Of a DNA stretch of 64,000 nt, positions 27,740 to 36,820 are shown one piece after another. The notes below the pieces were generated by a model that had not been told where the DNA came from, did not search any database, and saw only the letters and a list, made by a program, of their open reading frames with translations. The position numbers and the translations under genes are program-made. Source of the stretch: Deltaproteobacteria bacterium (GTDB lineage Bacteria > Myxococcota_A > UBA796 > GCA-2862545); NCBI GenBank assembly GCA_007693595.1, contig REDI01000054.1:24439-88438 (forward strand), read 5' to 3'. How positions within the stretch are numbered: position 1 is the first letter of the stretch; each line of letters begins with the position of its first letter.

Positions 27740-28293
27740 GGTTCCTGCTCCTGGGCGTCGCGACGCTCTTGCTGTCGTCGGCGGTCGAAGAGCCGGAACG
27801 ACCCTTCGAAACCAAGGGTGGCCAGGCCCGAGGGACGGACCTGGCCCCCGACATAGGCGGCCCCGACGTCCAGGTTGAGCGTCGGGCCGAACCAGGGTCG
27901 GACCCGAACCATCGCGCTCCCTCCGACTCGAGCCCCGACCCCCAAGACATCCCCGTGGATCTCGGGCCCGGCCTGCACGCGCCACCGTAGGCCTACGACG
28001 AGGAGATCGATCTGGCGACGGAGCTCGAGCATCGGCGCGACCCTGGGTTGCGCGGATCGGTGCTCGTAACGGAGAGCGGCACCCAGGCCCCAGCTCCTTC
28101 CTAGGGCCCTGCGGTCGTCGTAGTTGCCCCACCAGATCCCAAGAGAGCCCTGACCGCCAGGGCCGAAGTGAAGGGGGTCGGAGCCGACCGAGAGCCCACC
28201 GCTCGCGTCGACCCACCCTCCAGCCTGTGCGGAGGTCTGGGCGAAGGCCGAGGGGCTGAGGCCGAGCACGAGGGCGAAGACGAGGGAGAGCAT
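27736..28293 (-). CDS. Putative outer-membrane beta-barrel protein
   Basis: The 185-residue protein has a signal peptide ending SAFA near residue 18, then alternating hydrophobic/polar strands rich in Gly and aromatics (GSLGIWWGNY, LLVVGLRWRV, AMVRVRPWFG and so on). This is typical of a small eight-strand barrel. The C-terminal ~20 residues are charged (DRRRQQERR), so the terminal strand may be GLATLGFEGSFRLF. It is co-transcribed with SURF1 with a 4-nt overlap. No family is recognised. Confidence 0.65.
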   Translation of the reverse strand: MLSLVFALVLGLSPSAFAQTSAQAGGWVDASGGLSVGSDPLHFGPGGQGSLGIWWGNYDDRRALGRSWGLGAALRYEHRSAQPRVAPMLELRRQIDLLVVGLRWRVQAGPEIHGDVLGVGARVGGSAMVRVRPWFGPTLNLDVGAAYVGGQVRPSGLATLGFEGSFRLFDRRRQQERRDAQEQEP

Positions 28294-28419
28294 GGGGACT
28301 CTTACCGTCTACCGGAGGGCCTGTCAGCGCCATCCATCGTGGCAGGTGGATGACAAGGGTTGGCGGTCCTGAGCGATGGGCGCTCTGCCGCGGGGCTTTG
28401 CGCGTGATACGAGCGCTCC

Positions 28420-30420
28420 ATGAGGTCCACTCCCCTACTGCTCGCGATGTGGGTCGGGTGCCAGCCGGGGCCGGTTCCCCCTGAGTTCTGGCCTTGTGGG
28501 CTACAGCCTGACGAGGGGGTGGTGATCCGGCGAGTCAGGTGTTCGGCCGATCTTCTCGAGTCAGGCAGTGGCGCAGGTGCAGATCTCTGGATGGCGTCTC
28601 CGTACCTCCGTGCCGTGCTTCGGCACCCGAGCGCGGCGCATACGCGGACCGACATCGGGGGGGGCACGCTGCTCGACGCCGCGCCCTGGGGCTCGGATGA
28701 TGTGCTCTTCGAGGCCATTCCGATGGTGGAGGGCGGGTGGCTCTCGGACATCGAGCAGATCGTCGTCGGCGACCGGGTCGTTCTCCGAGGGCAGATCCGC
28801 GCGATCCCGGGCCTTCCGCCTCCTACGTCCAGCGGCGAGCGCGTGGTGCGGTGGCGAATGAGCGCAGAGGGTCCCTGGATCCGAGTCGAGGGGGCCGATG
28901 CGCTCCTGCTCCATCCCCGAAGCCCGGCCAGCCGGGATGGGGATCGGCTCTACGTCGACGACGTCACCATCGCAGGATCTCTCCTCGAGGATCTCGGCGG
29001 AGCTGTGATCTACGATGCGCAAAGCCCCTTGCTCATCGCGCCGACCGACGAGGCGATGGACTGGCTTCACCCCGAGGGCGTCCCGATCTCCGGCCACGCC
29101 CCCGAGGCGCGACACCTCGAGCTCTGGAGCCAAGATCGCCGAATCGCCAGAGTGCCTCTCGTCGACGAGGACTTCGCGCTGCGAGCTCCGGCCGAGGTCG
29201 ATCGGGTTCGGGCCACCGGGAGCGGGCGCGCCCCGTCTCCCTTCGTGGCACCGAGGGAGGGGCTCGACCTTCAGGTGGGTCCCCGAGGTGGAGTTCAGGT
29301 CCGCCCGCTGTGGACCGGCCGGCCGCGCGCCTTCCGGGTCCAACATCAGGGCCAGGTTCTCTCGGGAGCGCGCACACTTCCCGAAGATGGAGGCACGGTC
29401 TGGACAGGGCCAGGCTCGGTCCGACTGACCATCGAAGGCGAGCACTATGAGGTCGAGGTGCCGGTGGACGTGCGGCCTCGGCTACAGGTATCTCTTCAAG
29501 GCAGTGAATGGCCTCGCGCGAAGGTGAGCTGGGACGTGGCGGGTGACCGGGATCTGACGCGTCGCGCCTCCAACCACTCTGCGCTTCGAGGGGCTGGCGT
29601 AGACTTCGCTGTGCTGACCGCGACCTTCGACATCAGCACCGGCGCGGGTAGCTCCGACGACGCGCTCCGATGGCAAGCCGGGGCTCGCCTGGTCACCGAT
29701 CAGGGCTTCCCGGTGGTCGCCTGGCCGATGAGCCGCCAGGAGCGCCGTCCGGCGGGCGGGCTTCCATCGATCACCGGGTCCTCTCTCGAGGAGGTGCTCG
29801 CGCTTCTGCAGGCGGAGCGCCGGGCGGTGGTCGTGCCGCTCCAGGGGCTCGATCGGCTCCCAGCACCTTGGGCGACGTGGCCTCATCCGACCCACGTCGC
29901 GCTCGAGGCCCCCGTTCACGATCCGGTGGCGGCCTGGGGGGCGTACTGGGACTGGCTCGATGCGGGGAGGCCGATCTATCCGCTCGGCCCGGTGGCCTGG
30001 GTCGAGGTTCCGAGCGCCTCTGTGATTCACACGATCGAGGTTGCGACGGGACTCCTAAGGGGGCACCTGGTGGGTGGCTCGGGGCCTGACCTCTGGCTGG
30101 AGGTCGGGGGGGCGCGCCCCGGCGAGCTGCTCCAAGAGTCTCTGACGCCTGACGAGGAGCCTCACTCGGGGACGATCACCCTGATCGCGCCGGAAGAGGC
30201 CGAGGAGCTCATCCTCATCGCGGATGGGGTGGCGGTGGGCCAGTGGTTCGTGGACGATCGCCCCGACCAGGTACTCATCCCACGAGGCACCCGCTGGGTC
30301 GTCGCCGCGCTGTGGACTCCTGGCGGCGGCCCATGGGCCGTCACCGCGCCGATCTGGCTCAGGTCTCCGGCCAGCGCGTCTGATGAACCTCGTCGATCAT
30401 CGCCTCGACCCCCTCGATAG
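28420..30420 (+). CDS. Large lipoprotein, possibly a degenerate CehA/McbA-like (PHP-related) protein
   Basis: The 666-residue protein has a lipoprotein signal (LLLAMWVGC, Cys14) and begins with beta-rich segments. Residues of about 380-560 have the rhythm of a PHP-type CehA/McbA metallohydrolase: NHSALRGAGVDFAVLTA where active enzymes read GLDFLAITDHN, and AAWGAYWDWLDAGRPIYPLG where they have the LLNRG...GSDSH part. The metal-binding histidines and aspartates are largely absent, so a catalytic role is doubtful. The family call is tentative. The last 62 bp overlap the convergent hemE gene. Confidence 0.6.
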   Translation: MRSTPLLLAMWVGCQPGPVPPEFWPCGLQPDEGVVIRRVRCSADLLESGSGAGADLWMASPYLRAVLRHPSAAHTRTDIGGGTLLDAAPWGSDDVLFEAIPMVEGGWLSDIEQIVVGDRVVLRGQIRAIPGLPPPTSSGERVVRWRMSAEGPWIRVEGADALLLHPRSPASRDGDRLYVDDVTIAGSLLEDLGGAVIYDAQSPLLIAPTDEAMDWLHPEGVPISGHAPEARHLELWSQDRRIARVPLVDEDFALRAPAEVDRVRATGSGRAPSPFVAPREGLDLQVGPRGGVQVRPLWTGRPRAFRVQHQGQVLSGARTLPEDGGTVWTGPGSVRLTIEGEHYEVEVPVDVRPRLQVSLQGSEWPRAKVSWDVAGDRDLTRRASNHSALRGAGVDFAVLTATFDISTGAGSSDDALRWQAGARLVTDQGFPVVAWPMSRQERRPAGGLPSITGSSLEEVLALLQAERRAVVVPLQGLDRLPAPWATWPHPTHVALEAPVHDPVAAWGAYWDWLDAGRPIYPLGPVAWVEVPSASVIHTIEVATGLLRGHLVGGSGPDLWLEVGGARPGELLQESLTPDEEPHSGTITLIAPEEAEELILIADGVAVGQWFVDDRPDQVLIPRGTRWVVAALWTPGGGPWAVTAPIWLRSPASASDEPRRSSPRPPR

Positions 30421-31381
30421 GCGTCGTGGGCAGCACGCCATGTCCGAGGTTGAAGACGTGCCCTCGGGGGCCTGCAGCCTGGATAATGCGACGGACGCGT
30501 CGCCGGATCTCGTCGGGTGGGGCGAAGAGTGCGACGGGATCGAGGTTGCCTTGGACGGGGATCGTCGGTCCGAAGACCTGGCGTGCCTGGGCGATGTCGA
30601 CCCGCCAGTCGATGCTGATCGCGTCGGCGCCCGTCTGCGTGAGGTGGTCGAGGTAGGGTGCGCTGTCTTTGGTGTAGTAGATCCGGGGCGCCCCACTGCA
30701 GCGACCCAGGGCTCGCTGCACATAAGGAAGGGACCACCTGCGCCAGTCCTCGGGAGAGAGGATCCCGGCCCAGGTGTCGAAGATCTGCACCGCGACCGCG
30801 CCAGCATCGATCTGGCTCTGCAGGTAGTCCCCGACCACGTCGGCTAGCAGGCTGAGGATGTGGTCGGCGGTGGTGGGTTCCGACCACAGCAGCGCTTTGA
30901 CGTGCTCCCAGTTTCGACTCCCCGAACCTTGGACCAGGTAGCAGAGTAGTGTGAAGGGAGCCCCGGCGAAGCCGAGGATGGGGGTCTGAGGGCGTGCGGA
31001 CCGGAAGCGACGGATCGTCTCGGGCACCACGGGCAGGGCATCGGCGACATCGGGTCGGCGAAGGCTGGCGGCGTCGCTCGCGCTTCGGACGGGCTCGAGC
31101 ACTCGAGGACCGTGACCCTTGTCGAACCGTATCTCACGGCCGATGGCCTCGAGGACGGGGAGGATGTCCGAGAAGACGATCGCGGCGTCGACTCGGAAGC
31201 GTTCGACGGGCTGGAGGGTGACCTGGCAGGCGAGGTCGGCGTCGCCGCAGAGCTTCAAGAAGCTCACCTTGGCACGCAGCTCGCGATACTCCTTCATGTA
31301 GCGACCCGCCTGGCGCATGAACCAGACGGGAGGTCGAGGCACGGGCTGACCCGCCAAAGCACGTTCGATGAGCGAGGACAT
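30359..31381 (-). CDS. hemE: Uroporphyrinogen decarboxylase
   Basis: The 340-residue protein shows the two URO-D signatures: PPVWFMRQAGRYM near residue 17 and GFAGAPFTL near 145. The catalytic Asp lies in VFSDILPV near 70, and the C-terminal FNLGHGVLP is also typical. It converts uroporphyrinogen III to coproporphyrinogen III in heme synthesis, which fits the heme demand of the nearby caa3 locus. A TTG immediately precedes the chosen ATG (31381), and GGAGAG sits just upstream. The 3' end overlaps the lipoprotein gene by 62 bp. Confidence 0.96.
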   Translation of the reverse strand: MSSLIERALAGQPVPRPPVWFMRQAGRYMKEYRELRAKVSFLKLCGDADLACQVTLQPVERFRVDAAIVFSDILPVLEAIGREIRFDKGHGPRVLEPVRSASDAASLRRPDVADALPVVPETIRRFRSARPQTPILGFAGAPFTLLCYLVQGSGSRNWEHVKALLWSEPTTADHILSLLADVVGDYLQSQIDAGAVAVQIFDTWAGILSPEDWRRWSLPYVQRALGRCSGAPRIYYTKDSAPYLDHLTQTGADAISIDWRVDIAQARQVFGPTIPVQGNLDPVALFAPPDEIRRRVRRIIQAAGPRGHVFNLGHGVLPTTPIEGVEAMIDEVHQTRWPET

Positions 31382-31430
31382 CAACTCTCCGGGGTGGGGG
31401 CGCGACCTAAGGGTATGGGCGATCCCGAGC

Positions 31431-32183
31431 TCAGTCTTTGGCGGTGAGCTTCTTGTACGAGATACTGGTCGGCTTGAGTCGCATCTTGCCCGACCAGCCC
31501 TTGGGAGTTTCGCCTGTCAGGAGCTCCCACTGCCGTGACTCGCCAGGCTTGATCGGTTTCTTTCGAAACTCTTCGACCGGGATGCCGTAGTTGGTCGAGG
31601 CCGCGGGCCAGCTCTCTTCGCCCAGGCGGCCGCCCTCGTCGTTGAGATACTCAAGGGTGAACGTGAGTTGTTTGAGGATCTTGTCACCGTTGTTGGTGAT
31701 CTCAGACGTGACCTTCCAGCCGTTCAGTGGCCCCTCGGGGTCTTCGGCCAGGTTGACCTGCTCTGCGACAGGATCGGTCCACGAGAGCTGAGGTCGGTAC
31801 TCTGCCGCCGCCTTGCGTTTTTTGGCCTTGCGAACCTTCGTGGCCTCGAAGGATGGGTATTGGTCGAGGTACTTCTGCCATGCCTCGGGGGTGTCCTTCG
31901 TGTCGGCCCACTCCCAGAGGTGCTTCTCGCGCTCCTCGTAGGCGGCCTTGGCGAAGGAGCCCTTCGGGAAGCGCTCCCGATAGGCGTCGTAGGCTTCGAG
32001 GGTCCGCTCGGAGCGAGCGCGCTCAATGTAGAGGGTCTCGAGGCGGGTCCGCGCTTCGAGGGCCGTTCGACCTTCGGGGTTGGTCTCCAGGTAGGCCTCG
32101 TAGGCTTCGATGGTGTCGGCGGCGCGAACCTCGGCGAAGTTGTCGCAGCCGATCAGCAGCAGGAGGAGGATGAGCGATCGCAT
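31431..32183 (-). CDS. TPR-like lipoprotein of unknown function
   Basis: The 250-residue protein has a lipoprotein signal (LLLLLLIGC, Cys13). Residues of about 20-125 consist of repeated helical units, such as TIEAYEAYLETNPEGRTALEA and TLEAYDAYRERFPKGSFA, which resemble tetratricopeptide or Sel1-like repeats. The C-terminal half is a beta-rich domain with ITNNGDKILKQLTFTLEYL, similar to domains found in secreted DUF proteins. It is the last gene of a minus run after fumC, with a 45-bp gap. Its function is not known. Confidence 0.75.
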   Translation of the reverse strand: MRSLILLLLLIGCDNFAEVRAADTIEAYEAYLETNPEGRTALEARTRLETLYIERARSERTLEAYDAYRERFPKGSFAKAAYEEREKHLWEWADTKDTPEAWQKYLDQYPSFEATKVRKAKKRKAAAEYRPQLSWTDPVAEQVNLAEDPEGPLNGWKVTSEITNNGDKILKQLTFTLEYLNDEGGRLGEESWPAASTNYGIPVEEFRKKPIKPGESRQWELLTGETPKGWSGKMRLKPTSISYKKLTAKD

Positions 32184-32228
32184 GGGGGCTCCTTCGGAGG
32201 TCGTGAAAGTGGGGCGTAACACGCGCGC

Positions 32229-33617
32229 TCAGTCGGGATCGGGCTCGATCATCTTTGCGGGATCGAGCAGCTCGTCTAGGCGGGAGACGGGCAGCACGTC
32301 GCGCGCGATCGCGACTTCGCGGATCGTGCGCCCCGTGCTGTGGGCTTCCTTAGCGATGGAAGCGGCTTGATCGTAGCCAAGGACAGGAGCCAGGGCGGTG
32401 CTGATCGAGAGGTTCCGCGCGACGGAGCGCTCACAGATTTCTCGGTCCACCTCGATCCCAGCCACACATCGATCGGCGAAGACCCGCACGCCTCGGGCGA
32501 GCAGGAGGATCGACTCCAAGGTGGCATCCGCCATGACGGGGATGTAGGCGTTCAACTCCAGAGCGCCGCCCATGCCCCCTAACGTCACGGTGGCTTGGTT
32601 ACCCACGACCCGCGCCGCGACCTGGGTGAGCATCTCGCTCATGACAGGGTTGACCTTTCCCGGCATGATCGAGGATCCCGGCTGGGTGGCGGGGAGACGA
32701 AGCTCGCGAAGCCCGGTGCGAGGTCCGCTAGAGAGCCATCGAAGATCGTTGGCGATCTTGGTCAGAGACGTGGCGATGGTGTTGAGCTGCCCATGGGCCT
32801 CGACCAAGCCGTCGCGCGCCGCCTGCGCCTCGAAGGCGTTTCGGGCTGTCTCGAAGGGGATCTGGGTGCGCTCCGAAATCTTCTGGACGGCGCGTTCCGG
32901 GAAGGAGCGCGGGCGATTCAGACCCGTCCCGACCGCGGTTCCGCCGAGAGGAAGCTCCATGAGCGCCTCGAAGGCCGCTTGGGCCCTTCGGAGGGCATGG
33001 CCTGCCTGCTGCGCGTAGCCGCTGAACTCCTGCCCGACGGTCATGGGGGTGGCGTCCATGAGGTGGGTGCGGCCCGACTTATAGATGTGGCTGAAGTCGT
33101 CGCTCTTCTGAGAGAGGGCGCGATGGAGGCACCTGATCGAGGGTGTGAGCTGCTCTTGGATGGCGACCGCGCACGCGATGTGCACCGCAGACGGGATCAC
33201 GTCGTTCGAGGACTGGCTCATGTTGACGTGGTCGTTGGGATGGACCTGGAGCTCCCCCTCGCCGTCGAAGAGCTGCATGGCCCGGTTCGCGATGACCTCG
33301 TTGGCGTTCATGTTGGTCGAAGTCCCCGAGCCGGTCTGGTAGACATCGACGACGAAGTGCGCGTCGAGCTTGCCGTCGGCCACCTCGCGTGCGGCGCGTC
33401 GGATCATCGCGGCGCGCTCACGGTCGAGACGGCCCAACTCCTGGTTGGTCGTCGCGCAGGCCTCTTTGACCAGGCCGAGGGCATGGATGATCTCGGCCCG
33501 CATCGTACGGCCCGAGATGGGGAAGTTGTCTACGGCGCGCTGGGTTTGGGCGCCGTAGAGGGCGTCGGACGGGATCCGAACCTCGCCCATCCCGTCGCGC
33601 TCGATTCTGAAGCTCAT
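32229..33617 (-). CDS. fumC: Fumarate hydratase class II
   Basis: The 462-residue protein carries the fumarase/aspartase signature GSSIMPGKVNP near residue 312 and the substrate motifs SGTSTNMNANEV near 95, NDHVNMSQSSNDV near 127 and SGRTHLMDATP near 180. It hydrates fumarate to L-malate in the TCA cycle and needs no iron-sulfur cluster. The length is normal. The frame extends about 50 codons further upstream, but the ATG at 33617 starts the conserved protein (MSFRIERDGMGEVRIP). Confidence 0.97.
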   Translation of the reverse strand: MSFRIERDGMGEVRIPSDALYGAQTQRAVDNFPISGRTMRAEIIHALGLVKEACATTNQELGRLDRERAAMIRRAAREVADGKLDAHFVVDVYQTGSGTSTNMNANEVIANRAMQLFDGEGELQVHPNDHVNMSQSSNDVIPSAVHIACAVAIQEQLTPSIRCLHRALSQKSDDFSHIYKSGRTHLMDATPMTVGQEFSGYAQQAGHALRRAQAAFEALMELPLGGTAVGTGLNRPRSFPERAVQKISERTQIPFETARNAFEAQAARDGLVEAHGQLNTIATSLTKIANDLRWLSSGPRTGLRELRLPATQPGSSIMPGKVNPVMSEMLTQVAARVVGNQATVTLGGMGGALELNAYIPVMADATLESILLLARGVRVFADRCVAGIEVDREICERSVARNLSISTALAPVLGYDQAASIAKEAHSTGRTIREVAIARDVLPVSRLDELLDPAKMIEPDPD

Positions 33618-33703
33618 GTCGAACCTCGGATCGGTGTGGGAAGATGAGCCACCTGCTGGGAATCGGGGCCGAACCGCGCGACGGGAGGAGACCCGACAGT
33701 CCG

Positions 33704-34480
33704 CTAGGCGCTGTGCTCGCGGAAGTGCTGCGCTCGGACCTGAACCTGATGCCAGAACTGGCTCCATGGACCGACACCCATGAGATCACCACCGAAGTAG
33801 TTTGGAGGCTTGACCGGGGGATAGGTGTCGTGCAGCGGGATGACCGTGAGCTCCAGCCGGCGCTCTTCGATGCGCTTGCGGTGCTGCTCCATCGAGCGAA
33901 GGGTCTCGTCGATAAGCTCGTAGAAGCTCCCGAGCCGCTCGGTGACTGCCTCGCGGCCCAGGGTGGTGACGATGGCCTCGAGCCACGGCCCGATCATGAG
34001 ATCGAGGAAGTTGCGATAGCTGAGGTAAGCGCGGTTCATCAGCTCACGCGAGATCGACCACTCGACCGCGCTGACTTCGTCCTTGGAGCGGAGGAGGAGC
34101 TGCAGCCGCTCGAAGCGATGCAGGGTGACCGCGCTCGCGGTGCGCATGATGAACACCACGTTGTCGCAGCCCTCGAGGGAGGGGTGCCCGGCGTGCCACT
34201 TGATCTTGCGCTCGTGTCGGTCGAGGAACTTCTGGATCCCGTCGCCGATCGCGCGCTCTTGCTCGTAGTCCCCGATGCCTTCGGTCCCGACGTTGAAGAC
34301 AGGGAGAGGTTCGTTGGTGAGCTCGCCGGGCACCGAGCGGGGGATGTTCATCTTGTCGAAGAACTCGGCGGTCCGCTCGTGGTCCGCCTCGTCGATCACT
34401 TCTTGGACGGTGGTGGTGAACTCGGCTTCGGATCGCGCGGCGGCGCGGTTGAGGCTCGCGATGGTCACGGTCTTGGACAT
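33704..34480 (-). CDS. Conserved-looking helical protein of unknown function
   Basis: The 258-residue protein has no signal peptide or membrane segment and reads as largely alpha-helical (SISRELMNRAYLSYRNFLDLM, RLGSFYELIDETLRS). A basic helical region is followed by a C-terminal Pro/Tyr/Trp-rich tail (HDTYPPVKPPNYFGG). Two cysteine-poor halves show no known motif, and I do not recognise the family. It starts at an ATG with a GGAG-containing upstream region and lies 86 bp before fumC. It may belong with the envelope genes to its right, but nothing in the sequence shows this. Confidence 0.65.
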   Translation of the reverse strand: MSKTVTIASLNRAAARSEAEFTTTVQEVIDEADHERTAEFFDKMNIPRSVPGELTNEPLPVFNVGTEGIGDYEQERAIGDGIQKFLDRHERKIKWHAGHPSLEGCDNVVFIMRTASAVTLHRFERLQLLLRSKDEVSAVEWSISRELMNRAYLSYRNFLDLMIGPWLEAIVTTLGREAVTERLGSFYELIDETLRSMEQHRKRIEERRLELTVIPLHDTYPPVKPPNYFGGDLMGVGPWSQFWHQVQVRAQHFREHSA

Positions 34481-34629
34481 GCGTGCTCCTGTCGGGAGAT
34501 GCGGGGTGGTCGTGGGTGCGATACGCGCCGGATGAGAGGCGACGGTCCCGCGGCCGGGCTCTCTAATGCAGCCGGCCCGTTACATCAACACGAGCCCGGC
34601 GCCAGCAATACGCTGAAGTGGAGGAGTGC

Positions 34630-34935
34630 ATGTTGGTTCGAAGTTGCGCATTGGCGATCCTGGTGCTCGTCAGCCCAGCGCTGGCTACCGAGGGCGAAGG
34701 TTGGGTGCCCTTCGACGAACACGACGATGGCATCCCGACCGATCCTCACGACGAAGACGAGGACGATGAGGACGATGAGGACGATGGCGACCACTTCGAC
34801 GGCCCCTTCGTCTCGGGCCAGACGGCCGCGGACCTCGCCGACGAAGAAGGCGGAACCGACTGTTCGGGCATGGATGTGGGCGCCGCCGCCGTGGTCGCGC
34901 TGCCGCTGCTCGCCCTCGGGCGTCGGCGCCTTTAG
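34630..34935 (+). CDS. Small acidic secreted protein with MYXO-CTERM-like sorting tail
   Basis: The 101-residue protein has a signal peptide ending ALA near residue 19. An unusually acidic central stretch follows, with repeated D/E clusters (DEDEDDEDDEDDGD) near residues 42-55. The C-terminus has a Cys (DCSGMD), a hydrophobic helix and a basic end (GRRRL), the arrangement of a MYXO-CTERM-type surface-sorting signal in Myxococcota. GGAGGA immediately precedes the ATG at 34630, a strong RBS that decides the start over the GTG at 34618. Its function is unknown; it may bind cations at the surface. Confidence 0.7.
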   Translation: MLVRSCALAILVLVSPALATEGEGWVPFDEHDDGIPTDPHDEDEDDEDDEDDGDHFDGPFVSGQTAADLADEEGGTDCSGMDVGAAAVVALPLLALGRRRL

Positions 34936-34953
34936 TGTCTCGCCTTCGAGGGC

Positions 34954-36639
34954 TCAGCGAACATTGTACTTGATCATGCCCTCGATGATGATGCAGTCCA
35001 GAGGGGGCGGAGGCGTCCCGATGTTCTTGTCGAGGGGCAGATCGCCCGCTGCGGGGTCCAGCGCGGCCATGCACGGGATGAACACCGCCCGCGCCAGCGC
35101 GGCCCCTGCCTGCTGGAGGGCGTAGGGCTTGACCCGCTGCACCTCGTTGAGCGCGACCGAAGGGGTCATCGATCTTCCCGTGAGGTTTAGGTTGCTGAAG
35201 TCCCCGTTGAAGTCTGCTGCGTAATATCGAACGAGGCGGTTGATGACGCCCACGTTGTCCTCTGGATCGGGCAAGAAGCGGCCCGCTTTAGGTCCGATCG
35301 CGGGGTTCAGGGCTTGGATGAGCTCCGCCACGTTGTTGCTGGAGCGAGGATCTTCGGTGATGTCGCTGCCCCCCTCGAACATGCAGACGATGTTCTGTTC
35401 GTTGACCGCTTGCAAGGCATTGAGCTCATCGAAGCTATCCGGTGGGACGTAGCCACGAAGGGTCGACGCGCTCTCGCGCAGGGCTTCGGCTTGCTGCTCC
35501 CGGTCCATGGCGCGCCACTTGGCGTAGTCGGCGGCTGCGTCGTGGGTCAGCCCCCTCACGCCGAGCTGCTGGGCCTGGCGCCAGGTCATCGCCATGGGAC
35601 CTCGGCCGCAGACCTCGTTGCCAAGGCTGTCGCCGTCGATGAAGGTCCAATCGCGGTCCGCTCCCACACCCTCGAGGGCGGCGATGTAAGGCAGCACGCG
35701 GAGCAGGATCTCTGGCCAGCCTTGGCGTTGCATCTGATTCTTGATCTGCACGAAGTCGCTATCGTTGCGGCGATACACCCAGCGGAGCCGGTTTTGGCGG
35801 TCCTCGCTGTTGACGAGCGCGGTGAGCTCCTGTCGGAAGGCGTTGAGGAACTCTTCATCCTGCTGGAGCACGAACTTGACCCCGGGGTCGACGCCGTTCG
35901 CGCCTCCGATGATCCGCGCGGCGTAGGATTCGAGGGTCGGCCCCTGGCCCTCGGAGCCTCCGCCGAGCATGGAGACCTCCGAGCGGCAATCGGTCAGCTC
36001 AGTATCCTTCTTGGCGGCGTCGACGGCGGACTGGCAGGCCACCAGCCCCAGCCCCCCGGCGAAGAGCCACCCTGCCAGGACGGCGATTCCGCTGATGAGG
36101 TATCGAGGGCGAAGAATCGCGCCGGTCTTGATGAACGTGCCCCAGCGCTGGATCTCGGCGCCGCCTCGGGTGGTGAGGAAGGTCACGAGCCCCTGTCGCT
36201 TGAGCTCCGAGAACAGGCTCTTGCCCGAGAGGCGCTTTCGGGCGCGGTCGAAGTCGGACTCTTTGGTCTTGGGTTGCCCCTTCTGGCTAATCAGAAGGAT
36301 GTAGAAGCGGGGGCCTTCGGGGGTCACCAACGAGAAGGAGTCGGCCGAGTAGGTGTCGCTCGCGCCTTGGGCCGCGACGGGGGAGGTCACCTGCTTGGCG
36401 CTGCTGCCGGCGCGGAAGGCGAAGACGCCGGCGGTGCGCTCGATCGGGGCGATGACGAAGCTGCCATCGCCCTGAGAGAGAAGCTTGACGTGGTTCGGAA
36501 GCACGCCGAGGTTCTCGGGAAGCACGATGTCATTGCTTGCGGGATCGGAGCCGAGGCGGATCTCCATGCCCTTGAAGGGGCCGAAGCGGGTACCGCCGAA
36601 CTCGGGTGCGAGCTCCAGGAAGGTTTCGGTGAGCGCCAT
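34954..36639 (-). CDS. FHA-like / transmembrane / transglycosylase-like protein
   Basis: The 561-residue protein has three parts. Residues of about 25-110 resemble an FHA phosphothreonine-binding domain (GMEIRLGSDPASNDIVLPENLGVLPNH). One membrane helix follows at about 181-202. The periplasmic part contains LPYIAALEGVG near 323, then GRGPMAMTWRQAQQLGV, the order of a catalytic Glu and a GxxGLxQxxPxTA-like motif in lytic transglycosylases. The transglycosylase assignment is an inference from these short motifs, and the Cys-rich tail is unexplained. Placement beside a kinase and VWA gene suggests phospho-regulated cell-wall processing. Confidence 0.65.
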   Translation of the reverse strand: MALTETFLELAPEFGGTRFGPFKGMEIRLGSDPASNDIVLPENLGVLPNHVKLLSQGDGSFVIAPIERTAGVFAFRAGSSAKQVTSPVAAQGASDTYSADSFSLVTPEGPRFYILLISQKGQPKTKESDFDRARKRLSGKSLFSELKRQGLVTFLTTRGGAEIQRWGTFIKTGAILRPRYLISGIAVLAGWLFAGGLGLVACQSAVDAAKKDTELTDCRSEVSMLGGGSEGQGPTLESYAARIIGGANGVDPGVKFVLQQDEEFLNAFRQELTALVNSEDRQNRLRWVYRRNDSDFVQIKNQMQRQGWPEILLRVLPYIAALEGVGADRDWTFIDGDSLGNEVCGRGPMAMTWRQAQQLGVRGLTHDAAADYAKWRAMDREQQAEALRESASTLRGYVPPDSFDELNALQAVNEQNIVCMFEGGSDITEDPRSSNNVAELIQALNPAIGPKAGRFLPDPEDNVGVINRLVRYYAADFNGDFSNLNLTGRSMTPSVALNEVQRVKPYALQQAGAALARAVFIPCMAALDPAAGDLPLDKNIGTPPPPLDCIIIEGMIKYNVR

Positions 36640-36820
36640 GCGGAAGCCTCGAAGAGTGGAAGCAGGAGGCTAGCACACCGCCCCCGTCCTTGTGGAGGCG
36701 GTCGATGTTGTGGGTCTATTTATCCGCGTGAAAACATGATATTTGTGGAAACTTGTCGTTCATTCGCCCCCCGCGTCCCTCGGGTGAGGTAGAGTCCCGT
36801 CGCATCATGGGACGAGCCGC
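36640..36820. promoter_or_regulatory. AT-rich divergent promoter region
   Basis: This 181-bp gap separates the minus-strand FHA-transglycosylase-like gene from the plus-strand membrane protein gene. Bases 36711-36770 are much richer in A and T than the surrounding DNA, as expected for divergent promoters. I could not assign confident -35 and -10 boxes. No operator repeat was clear. Confidence 0.35.
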
